From: Tolypeutes matacus
Lineage: Eukaryota; Chordata; Mammalia; Cingulata; Chlamyphoridae
DNA length: 64,000 nt
Assembly (NCBI GenBank): GCA_026826555.1
Contig: JAKSZT010054573.1
Span: 612,308 to 676,307, forward strand
Direction: 5' to 3'
Position 1 is the stretch's first letter, and the number at the start of each line of letters is the position of its first letter. Under the pieces are notes generated by a model, which saw only the letters and a list, made by a program, of their open reading frames with translations, was not told where the DNA came from and did not search any database. Below, piece after piece: positions 12,111-24,130 of the stretch. The position numbers and the translations under genes were made by a program.

Positions 12111-13024
12111 AGAGCGCTAAGACTTCAACACTGTGTTGGCAGCCCAGCGGCCACTGAATGCTGCCTTGTGAGATATGGCAGTGTGCAGGGAGGCACAGTG
12201 ATGGCCATCCATGATTTTGGAGAGGCCCTGGGAGGTCTTGGAGAAACACCTCAACCCGGGGTAGGAGCGTTCTTGACACAGTTGTGAGGAGGAATTCAAG
12301 GACTAGTCAGATAACAGCAAGGGAACGTAATGCAAAGTGAAAGGACACAGTGCTGGTCTGAGTCGCCCCTGCTGGGGCTGGGGGTGCTACTTTATTGAGG
12401 CTCCCCGTCCATGTACATGAGGACTTGTAAGTTCCAGTGTCCTCACTGGTTCTGCCTTATGCAAAAGAGGGATTGAAATGACAGCTTAGTGGGGACTGTC
12501 CAGGGGAGGGATCGCTGAAGCATGCAGTGGTTAGGTGATGGATGGATCTACCCTGATCTGGTACCTTCTGGCACCAGGCCTTGGGCCGGGGCTTCTCCAC
12601 AGCGGTTAGGGACTAGCTCATGGTGATTTTCCACTGGTTCTCCTCTGCTGCTGAGTTGTCTCTTTCCTACCTCATCCATGGCTTGAAGGATTGTCTTAGG
12701 GAGGGAGGGGTAAAGTGGGCCAGGGCACGGAGGGCTTCGAATGACAGGGCTTGACTTAGCAGGCACAGAGAAGTGGCAGGAATTATTTAGTGATATTACG
12801 TAACTTAAGAAATGCTGAAACTTAATCTTATTTCCAAGTTGGCACAGAGTTCATTGTCACTGCTTCTCAAACCAGGTCTTGAATGATGAATGAGCTCTGA
12901 GCAGACAGGAAGGTTGAAGGGAGGGCATTTCAGGGGAGGTAAACAACATTAGGAAGAACAAAATGGCTTGGTTCTTTCAGAGTCTGCAAATCCATCTCTT
13001 CTCTCTCTTTTCATCCATCCATCG
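12111..13024. other. No recognised gene
   Basis: No recognisable element except a weak MIR-like stretch at about 12395-12480. Antisense frames of up to 72 codons overlap with nothing coherent. Confidence 0.5.
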
Positions 13025-13041
13025 TCTCTCTCTCTCTCTCT
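13025..13041. repeat. (TC)n microsatellite
   Basis: A short pure TC alternation preceded by 'CATCCATCCATC' (13014-13023 region), giving a small compound simple repeat. Confidence 0.9.
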
Positions 13042-14159
13042 GTAAAATCTTTAAAGAAACTGTAGTCTTATACTAAGAATTAAAACCAGTTTGAATCCAA
13101 CTGCTGGAAGTTCCACTCTTTTCCCTCTACAGGCTTATTTTTGCTGCATGTAAACAAAACAAATATTTGTCAGATGTTTACCAATGTTTCTCTTGGTGCT
13201 TTTTTAAAGCTTTAAATTTTTGAGCAGGCACTCAGGTTTACATAAGCTACACATTGAGGTTTTGCAAGGAGGAACAGATATTAGTGTGAGGGTTGGGGAT
13301 TGGACCCTTGAATTCCAACCCTTATCTCTGATCCCACCTTGCTTCCTTCAGGCAAAGGGCTGTGATTGGAAAAGAGCTCCCCAGGGAAGGGACTGAGCCT
13401 TGGCCCAGTTTTTTTGAGCAGTTGCCCGGGAAAGCGGAAACCTGGAGCAACTTTTGTTAGGTTGTCTCACTTGGTCCCGGAACAAAGGAAGCAAGAGTGG
13501 AGCTTGGGCATGGGTGGGGCGCCCCTGAGCAAGACCAGAGCGGAACTGTACCTGGGGCCTGAGTCGTGTAGGGAGGAGGAAGGAGCCCGGGAGAAGGTGC
13601 TGTCAGAACATCCCTCCCTTACAACTGCTGGTGTTTCTTCAGTGCTAGCTTTCCTGGGGCAATATAAAGGCCACTGGGAGCACACCTGCTGTACTTCCCC
13701 TTTGTCAGATTCCTTCTAATTCCTCAGCCCGCTGCTGGGGGGGGGGGGTGGTTTAATTTTCTTCTTAGGGAAGGAGAGCGAGGATTTCTGAAGCCTGGGG
13801 CCCTGAGACCGGGTGGAGGACAGGGTTCAGCTTGGCACCGGAGCATCTGGGATGGAGTTCACGCTACACTTTGGTGGGCTCTTTGTGGAGGTGAGCATGC
13901 TGGATTTTCTCAACAGACCCCCAAGGCCCGTGCTGCTGCTCCCAGCGTGCAGATGACCAGGTGAGCTCGGAAAAGTTGTCGCTTTCTCAAGGCACTCTGG
14001 ACCCGCTTTTTCTCTGGAGAAGGGCCTTTCCTAGCAGGGAAGAGGAGCAGGAACACCTAAGAGGTGGGCAGGCAAAGCAGTGTGTGGCCTCTGTAGGGGA
14101 GGAAGGCTTCTGAAGCCTTGCTCTGTTCAGGCGCCACTCGGGGCTCTTACAGCTCTCCT
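13042..14159. other. No recognised gene; contains a run of 12 G
   Basis: A 117-codon open frame on the plus strand (13366-13719) is opposed by a 72-codon frame on the minus strand over the same bases and has no recognisable domain. A homopolymer of 12 G lies at 13737-13748. I regard the segment as non-coding. Confidence 0.5.
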
Positions 14160-14320
14160 CACTTAACCCTCGTGACAAATCTCTGGCGCGTTACTTCAAT
14201 TTTCCTATGAGAAAACACAACTTCTGAAAGGGCGGATGATTTCTCTAAGGTCACAAAGCCAAAATATGCTGGAAACTTGGATGGGAATATAGATCTGTGT
14301 GACTCTGGAGAAGATGACGT
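14160..14320 (+). mobile_element. MIR SINE
   Basis: Matches the MIR order: 'CTTAACCCTCGTGACAAATC', 'TTTTCCTATGAGAAAACACA', 'AAGGTCACAAAGCCAAAATA' and a terminal 'GTGTGACTCTGGAG'. Diverged, as expected for this age. Confidence 0.8.
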
Positions 14321-15084
14321 CAGCCAACTAGAGCAGAGGGAGGAGGCTGGCAACATAGGGATGGATAAAAAGTTCAATGACTGAAAAAAAAGGGAAAAAA
14401 CGTTCAGTGATCAGCTTAAAGAGCCATTCGAAAACGACAGAAGATGTGGCTATAAATAGAACTCTCAAATATAGCAGATTGATTTTTGTGGTGAAGGGCA
14501 AGCAGGCAAGCAGTCTGTTTATTTGTGTTGGAAGTTGTATAATATTGGAAACACGCTGGAGCTATTTTCTCTCGCTTGCTCTCTTGGAGGGCACATGTGG
14601 TAATGACATCATCAAGGTTTCAGTGAATGTGACCCAAATATGCATGAAGCATCAGGGCTTCCAGGGACAGCCTGGAAGGGCCGGAACCTGGCCGCAAGGC
14701 ATGGTGATGCAGCAGGCAGTGGAAAATTCCAGCCCTCATGGAGAGTTGAGTGTCCAGCACAAAGCATGGCACAGCTGAAGAGCATGGGCAGGCAGGAGCT
14801 GTTGATTTGAGGAGGTGGGCAAAAGAGGGGGCCAGATAAAAACCACTGGTTAAGGTCTGAAGCATCATCGTCTCTAAGGCTCTCATTCCTTGGAGAATGA
14901 AACTTCGAGGAGGGACAGGAATCTGCAATTGAACAAGCTCCATGAGCAATTCTCTGACACATTAGATCTTGAAAAACTTCGATGAAGACAATACACTGAT
15001 ATCTGGAAAAAGGTTTCAGTCTAACGTAGGTATGCCCAGCAAGGAATATAAAAATACTGTTTATTAAATACTAAATGTTATGTA
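14321..15084. other. No recognised gene
   Basis: Frames of 133 codons (14377-14778, plus) and 116 and 109 codons (minus, 14612-14962) occupy the same bases. None shows a known domain or a codon-level signature I can recognise. No repeat is identified. Confidence 0.45.
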
Positions 15085-15275
15085 CTGACTGATAGGCATT
15101 TGAGGTATATTGTTTTATGTAATTTTCCAGACAAAACTGGTGTGGTAAGAATAGCCATCTTTATTCCACACGCAGGACTCTGATGTCAAGAAGTTGAGTA
15201 GTTTGCAAGATCACCCAGCTAACAGAAGGCAGAGCCAGGATATAAACCCAGGTCTCTCGGAGACAGGGAGAGAGA
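15085..15275 (+). mobile_element. MIR SINE
   Basis: Recognised from 'TATTGTTTTATGTAATTTTCC' followed by 'ATCTTTATTCCACACGCAGG', 'GATCACCCAGCTAACAGAAG' and 'CAGGATATAAACCCAGGTCTC', the ordinary MIR right half. Confidence 0.8.
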
Positions 15276-18025
15276 GACGTGGCTGGCAAGAAACACCCCA
15301 GGGGGTGGGGGTGGGGACACGTTGTGGAAGCCTGGGCAGTGGCCTGGGCTTGAGACCGGCAGCCCCCAGGAAGAAAGGGAAGAGCACATCTTAGAGGAAA
15401 TGGAGTAGAGTCCAGCCGTTCAGATATTACTGTCTGAGAACAAAGGGATCAGCTACGACATTGGGATTTGTAACTTGTTTTAATCAAGCAGTGCGGCAGA
15501 ATCCAGGTTCTAGAAATGGGACACAGGTTCTGAGCAATAAAATTGACTTCTTGCTTTTGCCTGAGCTACTAAATTAGGATTTGTGAAATTTCCCCATTAA
15601 TTTGGAGGGAGAACAATGATTGTGAACCTGTGTCAGGTTTGAAAGTGGAGAAGTTGTAGGAATTGGAAATGTGGGGACAATTAGCCAGGCACCATTTCTT
15701 AAAGTGCTGTTATTGGGACTCTAAAAAGTAAGGAATTCCTTGGCTTTAGCTATTTTTAATCACTTTTTAAAAATTAAGGGATCCCGAGGATATTTCTTTA
15801 GTGCTGATATGTAAGTGAAGTGAAACTGACCTGTACAGGCTCACAGAATTTTAGCCTCGGAGTTACGATTCCCTTTCCCTAGAGACGGAGATCCACTCTA
15901 CTGAGAATCTGGACCTTCTCAGATCTAGAGATGATGATGTCTTTCAACTCTTGGAAAGGGGGGCTGGACAGCTCCAACCAAAAACTAGCCCATCTGATGG
16001 GATTCAAGAACTCAGTTCAAGTACAGCCATAGAAAGACAAGAGCCCAAATAGAGAGAAGCCATAATCCTATGTGGACAATTTGTTAGAGGCTGGTAGTGA
16101 TCTGGGAATAAGTCAGTTGCTGGACACGGATAAGGAGATTCCAGCTTCAGTTCTTCAGTTGGCTAGAGAATTGTGCATAATTTTGGATGTTTGTATGATC
16201 ATCAGATGTCTCAAGGCTAGCCTCATTTTTCTCTTTTCTCCACAACTCCAAACTTTTCCTTTGTTGTATCAACATGTCACTGGAATACTGGGTTGGAGAA
16301 AGAACCAATTTCAGGCAGTCCGTGTTTTCTCTGAGGCACTTTTTGATGGGATATTGGACATTGTATGGATACTTGGTGGAGAATAATGAATTTAACCATG
16401 ATGGATTTAGACTGAAATGTAAGCTCCTACAAGTCAAATGCCTCAAATACCTGACAACACTTGAGAATTCAGGACTGAGGAGATAACTTTCTACAAAAGA
16501 TGAAAACTGATGGATATGTTTGTGATTAGCACAAATGCTTCAAGCCTGGTGTTAAGAAGAACTTTTCTCTTTTACAAATGAAAATTAAAAGAAATGTAAT
16601 CAAGTATATTCAGTACTAATACTTAAAAATGCTGATTTAAATAAATTGAAACAAACATAAGTAAGGATAATTCTCTGTTTAAATACCAACATATTTCTGG
16701 CATTTTTTGTGAAATTTATTTTGCCAGTATATAGATACAGATTGGAAATGTATATAAGGATCTTTCCTAGAATTTATCTGAATGTCGTGAATGGACATTT
16801 TAAAACCATTTATTTACATTTATGACTGAAAATCACTGTATCTTAACGATGTCTCATGTTAAGTCATTTAATAATATTTTTTCAAATATTTGTTGAGTAA
16901 TTGCTGTTGAGTGATCTAAAGCCACTGATTTCCCATCAAGAAGTTTGTCTTCCTTACAGAACAGACAAAATTTAATTCAAATCTAAAACCCAGCCAAATA
17001 ATACATGGAGTTTCTCAAATGAATTAAATATAGTTTGTTTTATCAATGAAAAAATTTGGAATTAATTGGATTATAAAATTATTGAAAATTGGGAGTTTAA
17101 AGTGACTACCCAATACTGTTGAAACCGAGCAAAAATGGGTTCTTTCTTCCCCGTGTGTCTTTAAAGCCAGTTGCTGAGTCGTCAGAGTTTCATAGAGTTT
17201 TAGTGGTTGTGTGAGCAGTGGAGCACTGTGTTCTCATGTGCCAAAACCGCCTCGGGAGCTGCCGAAATTCTCGTATTTTATAAGATCAGGATGCTAGTGA
17301 GTAATTGGGGTTCTTGCTTTAATAAACATTAAGGGGTTGAACCAGGCTGGGAGTGGGTACTGATTAGGGGATGGGGTGGGAGCTGGGTTATCAGGTTGCA
17401 ACAGGAGAGGGGGATACCTAAAACAAAGGTCAGCTACGAGGCTTTTCATATGGATATCAACCAGAGGAAGGTGGAGTGGTCAGTCACTCCCTCAACAGAA
17501 ATGTTCACATACAAAGGTGAAATCTGGAGGAACCATTACAGTGGCAGGTTTTAGCTGGAAATGACCACATACAAAGGGTGAAGTCAGTCTGGCCAGTTGC
17601 GTAATTTCAGATATTAACCCTTTGGCTAATTTAAAAGCATCTATATAATGTTTCAGTAATCATAATTATTTGTTAATTCTTAACCTTTGGTTACTGTCAG
17701 TTAACAGATTTAATTTTTATCAAAGCAAACAACTAATTTGAGTTTTTCTCACACCCTTCCCCCACCTGCTGAATTGTCTTAATTAAGGGATGCATACTAA
17801 TTATTTTGACCACATTTGCTAACAACATTGAATTGAAATTTTCCCTTTGCTCACATCAGATAAATATTTTTCAGCTCCTGCTCGGTGCCCCACGGTGATC
17901 TAGGTGAGATGAGTAATACAATGATTCTAAAGTTTTGTGGTTTTTTGCATGTGGAATAATAGGACAATAGTTGGCACAAGGCTAAGCTATGTAAGGAGTT
18001 GATTGTGCAGTTTGACCTTCCGATT
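15276..18025. other. No recognised gene or clear repeat
   Basis: A/T-rich sequence. A faint L2-like motif lies at 17865-17935 ('CTGCTCGGTGCCCCACGG'). Near 17508 and 17566 the short string 'CACATACAAA' recurs about 58 bp apart, too little to call a tandem repeat. Frames are under 105 codons. Confidence 0.5.
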
Positions 18026-18040
18026 AGAATATATTACGGG

Positions 18041-18188
18041 GGAAGCGGCTGTGGCTCAATCAGTAGGGCTCTCGTTTACCATATGGGAGGCCCCGGGTTT
18101 GGTTCCCGGGGCCTCCTGGTGAAGGCAAGCCCGCCGGGGGTAAATGAATAAATAAATAAAACCTTTAAAAAAAAAAAAAAAAAAAAAA
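18041..18188 (+). mobile_element. DAS-III-type SINE, complete
   Basis: The tRNA-like head 'GGAAGCGGCTGTGGCTCAAT' and a box B-like 'GGTTTGGTTCCC' are followed by a shortened body, AATAAA-like repeats and a long polyA. A perfect 15-bp target duplication (AGAATATATTACGGG) flanks it at 18026-18040 and 18189-18203. The intact duplication and long tail suggest fairly recent insertion. Confidence 0.95.
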
Positions 18189-18314
18189 AGAATATATTAC
18201 GGGTTAGTTGCATGGGAGCGGAGAAACAAATGTGATTTAAGATGAACCTTTAGGGCTTGAGGGAGTAGAGGCCCTTTCAAGGGATTTTCAAAGAGGGTGC
18301 CTATCTGTCTGACA

Positions 18315-18513
18315 CAGTGGTTCTCACCCAAAGGTGATTTTCCCCTCCAAGGGACACTTGGCAATGTCTGGGGACATGTTTGCCATAGCCTCATCTAGTG
18401 AGGAGAGCCGGAAACACTGTTAAACACCCTCCAATGGACAGGACAGCACCTTCTTCCCCAAAAGGAATTTTTCGGCCTCAAATGTTCCTAGTGCTGAGGG
18501 TGGAAAATCCTGG
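18315..18513 (+). mobile_element. MER20 DNA transposon (hAT-Charlie)
   Basis: Starts 'CAGTGGTTCTCACCC' and continues with 'GGGACACTTGGCAATGTCTGG', 'GGACAGGACAGCACC' and 'AAATGTTCCTAGTGCTGAGG', the order of the MER20 consensus. It is a non-autonomous hAT element with no coding capacity. The right terminus is decayed. Confidence 0.85.
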
Positions 18514-19199
18514 ACGAGATGGGAAGAACAAAAAATTAAACATTCTAGGCATTGGAAAAAGTTGGAGTTTGGGGGGGAAAGTATCATGTGGTCTGGTGGG
18601 GGGAGGGCTGCCTGGTTTTTGGGGAGGATGTGGGAGAAATGGAAGGAAATCAGATCAGAGAGCAGATGGACCAATAGGAGAGGCATTTACATTTTGTTAT
18701 TCATCTTAATTTTGACTGTTTTTGGCAATGTTATGGACTAGAAAACTCTGTAGTTAAAGAAAAACACCAAAATAGGACTGATAAATAAATAACAAACATC
18801 TTTTTAAAGGCATGACTGAGATAATAAGCAATGCCCAGGGCTCAAACCCAATAAGAACATGAACATGCAAAAATGTTGGTACTGGAGGCAGGGGAGCTGA
18901 TGAAGATAGGTGATGAGCATCTGCTGACCTGGGACTCTGGAGATTTGTTTTAATGGACCACCTGGGGCCATATAACAAAGCCTGGGGTCAGCAAGGGGAG
19001 ACGCTGGAATGGAGACTCCTATGTTAAGTCAGAACTGCTGAAGAGACTCCCAGTGGAAGGGTGAGCTGCACAAATAAATCACTTATCCACAAAGAGACAC
19101 TTTAAGAGCTAGACTTGGTGCTGGGTGGAGAGAACATAACTGTTCCTCAGAAATCATAACCACAAGCCAGCCTTTCTCTGGGGCCAGAATTTACACACT
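18514..19199. other. No recognised gene or repeat
   Basis: Purine-rich, G-rich sequence with no recognisable element. The frames here are short and overlap on opposite strands. Confidence 0.5.
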
Positions 19200-19790
19200 T
19201 TGTGGGCTGAAAAACAAGAGCCAAGCCAAGAATTAATCTTTAAAATCATTGAACTGGTAGTGCCTCAGGCATCTGACAGAAGCCAAATGCAAATTATCTT
19301 TGGAGGAATGCACTTTAAGCTCAGCTTCAAAGTCTTACAAAGTCCCAAGGAATATGAGCCCTCAATCAAGAACCACAGAAACCACAGTAAGACACCTGGA
19401 GTGAGAGTCAGTAGAAGACACAGATACTTCAGGTACTGGAACGATGAGACTGTGAATTTAATGAATATAAAAGGGAATCAGTAAGGAAGGAGAGACTAAT
19501 AGAATTGGCCTGGCAGATGTGGAAAATAACCAAATATACCTTCTAGAAATGAAATAAAAAAACCATAAAGTAAATATTCCACGCAGATTAGACACAGCTG
19601 AAGAGGGAGTGAGTGAGCTAAAAGGCCTTGAAAAATCATTCAGAAGGCAGCTCAGAGAGGCAAATATATGGAAAAAAATGACAGTGAGGTTAAGATATTG
19701 AAGGGATAAATCAATTTATTTAGGGTTCCAGAAGGAAAGTAAAAGGGAATGAGGGAAAGACATGTCAAACAAGGAACTGATACAACGTGG
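19200..19790 (+). mobile_element. Old L1 (or HAL1-like) 5'/ORF1-region fragment, sense
   Basis: The order of 'CACCTGGAGTGAGAGTCAG', 'CAGATACTTCAGGTACTGG', 'CTTCTAGAAATGAAATAAA', 'GCAGATTAGACACAGCTGAAG' and 'AGGGTTCCAGAAGGAAAG' matches the region around ORF1 of old mammalian L1 or HAL1 elements. Only a 94-codon remnant frame (19200-19484) is open, and it is broken by stops and indels. It is a dead fragment. Confidence 0.65.
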
Positions 19791-21150
19791 CTGATTGAAT
19801 ATGAGGCTCAAAGAAGGGGAAAACTGAAAATTCTGATGCTAAAAGACTTTCACTGCTGTTAACAAATGGGGATATTGTGAAAGGGAAGTTTTTCAAGGGA
19901 CAGTGAAAAGTTTGGTCTTGAAATGTTGAGTTTGAGGTGAAGGACAATCAAAAAATTTAGGGATAATGCTTTAGAGAAGTATTGATATTGAGGCAGGGAT
20001 TTGACTCGCTGTGAAGAAGGGCCTTTACTCCAAGGAATTAAATATGGACAGAAAGAGGAGAGCAAGTAGTCTAGGACTAAGTTTTAGAGGTCATCATTCT
20101 TGAGTTTTTTTTGAAAAGGAGAAAAGGCATCATGTAGCAGTGTGATAGAAGCTGAGAGAGGAGAGAACAAATGGTCATGACCAAAAGACTGAGTAGTTCT
20201 GAAGATAAACGAATGCCGAGACAGTTCCTTTGATTTGGTGACATGCCTGGGCTGAGATCAGACTGCAGAGGTTCAAGGGGGAAGTGGGTAGACTGTTCAG
20301 ACAGTGGACAGCATGGAATTTTGCTGCTGGCACTAGCAATTAACAGCCACGACCCTCTGGTCTGGCCCTGTGGTCTGAAAGGCTTCCCGTCTGGTTGAGA
20401 TCGCTGGACAGGCTTCCAGGTGGTCATGCCTGTGGTGTCGTGTTTGCTCAGGACCCGAGAGCACTCTGTCCAGTTAGCTGGCCTGCCCAAGCTTGATTGC
20501 TGACAGTTCAGGTCTTAAGACCTAGTGGAACAACTTTGCCTCAGGGACGTGTGGCCCATTTTAGCCCTCCGCAGGGTCTGAACCTTGGATGAATCTACTG
20601 TTGTTCCAAGTTAAGTTGGATTTTAAATTTGGGCCTGGGTGGAGGTCAGGTGTGACACAATGGGAGACCGAGGCCATAATGCATAAAGACAGTCTGTTAC
20701 TCACAGTTCCCAGAGAGAGAGCTGTGCCATGGGGGGTCAATGGGATGAGCAGTTGGAGGGTGGGGAGCACATAGGCAGAGTGAGAGGGACTGTGGGCTTG
20801 TGCCTTTATCGTGGTCCAGGGGTGGAGGTCAGTGGATTTCCTGTAGGAGTCACGGATTGGTTAGTTTAAAGCAAATGCTAACCCAAAGGTGAAGGGACTG
20901 GGGGTCCGAGGGTGGTGGGGATGGGGAGCTTATCCTTTGGGACCAACTGTGGGTTCTGAGTGAGGCTTGTGGGTGGTGTGGGTGGTGGCTGCAGAAGTGG
21001 GTTTGGGCTCTGGGGGGGAGTTGATGCCCCTTATTAGCCAGGTCAGAGCTCGGTGTTGAGGCAAGTGTGGCTTAGCCAAAGTAAGATGGATGCTGAGGCA
21101 GCACACACAAAAGTTTGTTATGGTACCTGTGAGCTTCAGATTTGCTGTTC
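19791..21150. other. No recognised gene
   Basis: No element recognised. A 137-codon minus frame (20077-20490) has no domain that I can identify, and the composition gives no hint of coding. The right part is G-rich. Confidence 0.45.
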
Positions 21151-21163
21151 AAGACCTTGAGGA

Positions 21164-21345
21164 GGGAAGCGGCTGTGGCTCAATCAGTAGGGCTCCCGTT
21201 TGCCATGTGGGAGGCCCCGGGTTCGGTTCCCGAGGCCTCCTGGTGGGGGCGGGCTCGCCCGCACGGCGTGGTTGGCTGACCCAGCGAGTGCGAGCAGCAA
21301 GGGGTGTATAAATGAATAAATAAATAAAAAATCTTTTAAAAAAAA
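21164..21345 (+). mobile_element. DAS-III-type SINE, complete
   Basis: The same head as the copy at 18041 ('GGGAAGCGGCTGTGGCTCAA') with a fuller body containing 'CACGGCGTGGTTGGCTGACC', an 'AATGAATAAATAAATAAA' tail and polyA. The 13-bp duplication AAGACCTTGAGGA is at 21151-21163 and 21346-21358. Several CpGs survive in the body, consistent with a young copy. Confidence 0.95.
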
Positions 21346-21389
21346 AAGACCTTGAGGAAGTCCAGTATGTGGCCAAAAATAGAGGCTTT

Positions 21390-21565
21390 AGCTCCATTTG
21401 GAATCCGAGCTCAGCAGCTCCAGACGTGTGCAGCCTTGGGTCAGTTATAGAACTTCCTGAGCCCCAGTTGCAATGGAGACTCATCCAGTCCGTGGGGACT
21501 GGTATGCCCACCTCTCAGAATAGTGAGAGTTAGACATAAGGAAGGCACAATACCTGGAGGAGTTC
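21390..21565 (-). mobile_element. MIR SINE
   Basis: Reads as 'GCAGCCTTGGGTCAGTTATAG', 'CTTCCTGAGCCCCAGTTGCA' and 'GAATAGTGAGAGTTAGACAT'. This is the MIR strand that carries 'TGACCTTGGGCAAGTTACTT' and 'CTGAGCCTCAGTTTCC', opposite to the copies at 14160 and 15085 by the convention used here. Confidence 0.75.
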
Positions 21566-22597
21566 CTGCCAGTTAAAAGTTGGCTGAAATGACTTCTGTA
21601 GCTCCACCAGTAAGCAAGCAGGGGCAGTGATTAGATCGGTCATGCTTTCTGCACTTACAAATCTGGGCAAGCACCGTGTGGCTTCAGGGAGAAAAATAGA
21701 AGTAGTTTGAAAGTGTGTGCCTGTGTGTGCATGTGCATGTTTTCTCTTTTCTCTGGATTAAATTCAGTTCTTCAACCCACTTCTCCGTGTTGAACCCTGG
21801 GCCACAGGACTCGCAGAAGTGATAAACGGCAGTTTTGCTAATTGGACAATGCATCCTTTAAAAATGACAAGAGGGCACTGGACAGACTCATGACTTCAGT
21901 GAAACCCTGAGATGACACTGAATTGTGGTCAGTAGAAAGAGATTGTGATTATTTCTTTCTCTCTGAAGGTTTTCATCTTATTGAATCATCAGGTTGCAGG
22001 AATGAAACCACCTTTCCATGATCAAGTCACATAATTGTTTGGAAAATTAAAAAAATGATGCAAGTCAGGAAGCATGCTAATTTCCTCTTCTGAAAGGCCC
22101 TCTTTGGCCTCGCTCTTTGTGCTGCCTGCGAGGTGATGCTGGGCACTGCTGGAGCGGGAGGCATTCTGGGCCGGCAGCTCGGAACGCTTTTCAAGATGCT
22201 CTGGCTTACTGTGCCTATTTCATCGGACCATCGTTTTCCTGATGAGTTATGCAAATTGGTGAAAGCAGGGCTGTGTGATGCGTTGTCCTCCTGACAAATG
22301 GCAATGATATTTTACAACTGGAAAAGAAAAATGATAAGACAGAAAAGAGGAAAATAGCCTCTTCGGGGGAAATCATTTTCAAAAGCTGACAATAATATAC
22401 ATAAATGCCTTTTCTGTTTTTCCCCCTCGCATTTTTTAATATCTTAACAAGGAAAAGGATGGGCTCCTCATCGGAAGTGGTGCGGATGTAGTGCGATGAC
22501 CTGACGGCGACACTCCATACTCGTCCAGCAGGCCGAGGTCCTGAGCTCTCTGAGGGTGGAGGGAGAGGTCTAATAGTCAGGCTAACCCTGGTTCACA
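21566..22597. other. No recognised gene
   Basis: Unassigned sequence with a short (TG)n-like stretch near 21715-21740. No repeat family or exon recognised. Confidence 0.5.
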
Positions 22598-22614
22598 CCC
22601 CCCCCCCCCCCCCC
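22598..22614. repeat. Poly-C run (17 bases)
   Basis: Seventeen consecutive C residues followed by GGG. Runs of this length are unstable and prone to sequencing and assembly error, so the exact count should not be trusted. Confidence 0.9.
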
Positions 22615-22779
22615 GGGCCCCAGCCTTCCTCTGTTATCAGATGTGTCCTTCGGGCCTGGCCTCCCATTTTGCTGAGAGGATCACACTAAACCTTGTTGAT
22701 AAGAGTCCTTTCTGAATGGCAGAAGGTGGCTATGACAACGACGAAGATAGCAGTAATTGATTTTCACGTGATGTGCGGT

Positions 22780-23012
22780 AGGGGTCAGCAAACTACAGCC
22801 AGCAGGTCACCGCCTCTTGTTTTCAAAATAAAGTTTTATTGGGACATAGCCATGCCCACTCCTTTATGTATTGTCTATAGATGCTTTTATGCTATAAGGG
22901 CAGAGTTGAGTAGTTGTGACAGAGTCTCTGTGACCTACAAAGGCTAAAATATTTATATGACTCTTGATAACAATATTTGCCACCCTCTGGCCTATAGGGG
23001 GCCAAATAATTG
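22780..23012. mobile_element. hAT-type (MER1 group) non-autonomous DNA element
   Basis: Recognised by 'GGGGTCAGCAAACTACAGCC' at the left, 'AAAGTTTTATTGGGACATAGC' in the middle and 'GGCAGAGTTGAGTAGTTGTGA' further on, a widespread mammalian non-autonomous element of the hAT-Charlie group. I am sure of the repeat but not of the subfamily name. The right end is decayed. Confidence 0.75.
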
Positions 23013-23984
23013 GATTTCACAGATAGGGAAAAAGTTCAGAGAAACGTATTTGTTCAGGGTGATAAGTTACTTGGCTGCCTCGTAGTCCTGTGTGTGTGTG
23101 CGTGTGTGTGTTCTTGTCTACTTACATAGGAGAAAAAGATGGTGTCCATTCCCCATCTACTCTACTCTCTCTTACTGTCCAGTGGCAAGCTAATTAACCA
23201 CACCCCCCACCCAGTTAAGCAGACACTGGGTGCTACTAGAGAACTCTCCCTCTACAAGCACATTTTGGGGATTTCACGATCATCCACTACAGTAATCAGG
23301 ATAGGGATTTTTTCCTATTTGAACCATGGTGTATCCATGACTTAAAACCAAGTTATTGGAAAATTATAGATCGAAATACCAATGATTGCATTGTTGCCCA
23401 TGGGTCCATCTAGTAACTCTCAATAAACAAAATTGATAATGACGCCAACTGTGATTTATATAAAATTGAGATTAATAATGATTGAAAACATCCCCAACTC
23501 AACATGATGCCCATGACGCAGCAATAACAAACATCTTTACCCTGGAAAAATGCCAAGTAGAAACTTTGCAGCATTGCCAGGGGTTGTTTGGCAACCAGTA
23601 TCTGAATAGAAAACTGAATTATAGTCTTCTGTAAAATTAGGGAATATGCTAATTATAGTTTGGTAACTTAAGAACTCCTATAGTCAATTAGTCATAGCCC
23701 TCAGCCATATATTAAAAAACGAAAGTCTATGAATTTGTGCATCATTTGCTTTTTTTTTATTTTGGGTAATTTGAGGAAAGTTATTATTTAGCATTTGCTT
23801 TTATAATGTTGCATTAATGGATCTCCCACCAGGAAGACTTTCAGTTAATATCAGTGGATTGTAGATGATACTTTGATAATACTCTGATTTCCGATTTGTA
23901 AGGAGACTGACTTAGAAGCCTTGGAAAGTTGTGCCAGTAAATTCCTCTTACTCCTCTGCCTAGCTGACATTTATTGAAATTTAC
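23013..23984. other. No recognised gene; short (TG)n
   Basis: Contains an interrupted (TG)n tract at about 23090-23111. The remainder, including an A/T-rich stretch at 23340-23960, has no recognised element. Confidence 0.5.
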
Positions 23985-24130
23985 CAGGGGCAAGGCATGG
24001 TGCCATCCTAGCAGCACTTTGATTTGTACTTTATAGATGGGGTTCTGTACATGGCCAAGGTCACACAGCTATTGGATTTGAACCTAGCATTCCACTCAAG
24101 AGCCTGTGCTCTCTACAGCTGGAATCCTGG
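23985..24130 (+). mobile_element. MIR SINE
   Basis: Contains 'ACTTTATAGATGGGGTTC', 'CCAAGGTCACACAGCTATTGG' and 'TTTGAACCTAGCATTCCAC', which fit the MIR core and right half. Confidence 0.75.

Noticed and set aside
13366..13719. A 117-codon frame as a small gene
   Set aside because: No conserved domain or splice context, and a 72-codon frame covers the same bases on the other strand.
17500..17580. Tandem repeat based on CACATACAAA
   Set aside because: Only two short matches 58 bp apart with unrelated sequence between.
18041..18115. tRNA gene candidates in the box A / box B-like heads
   Set aside because: They are SINE heads: each is followed by a SINE body and polyA, several lie between target duplications, and no cloverleaf or terminator of a true tRNA gene was evident.
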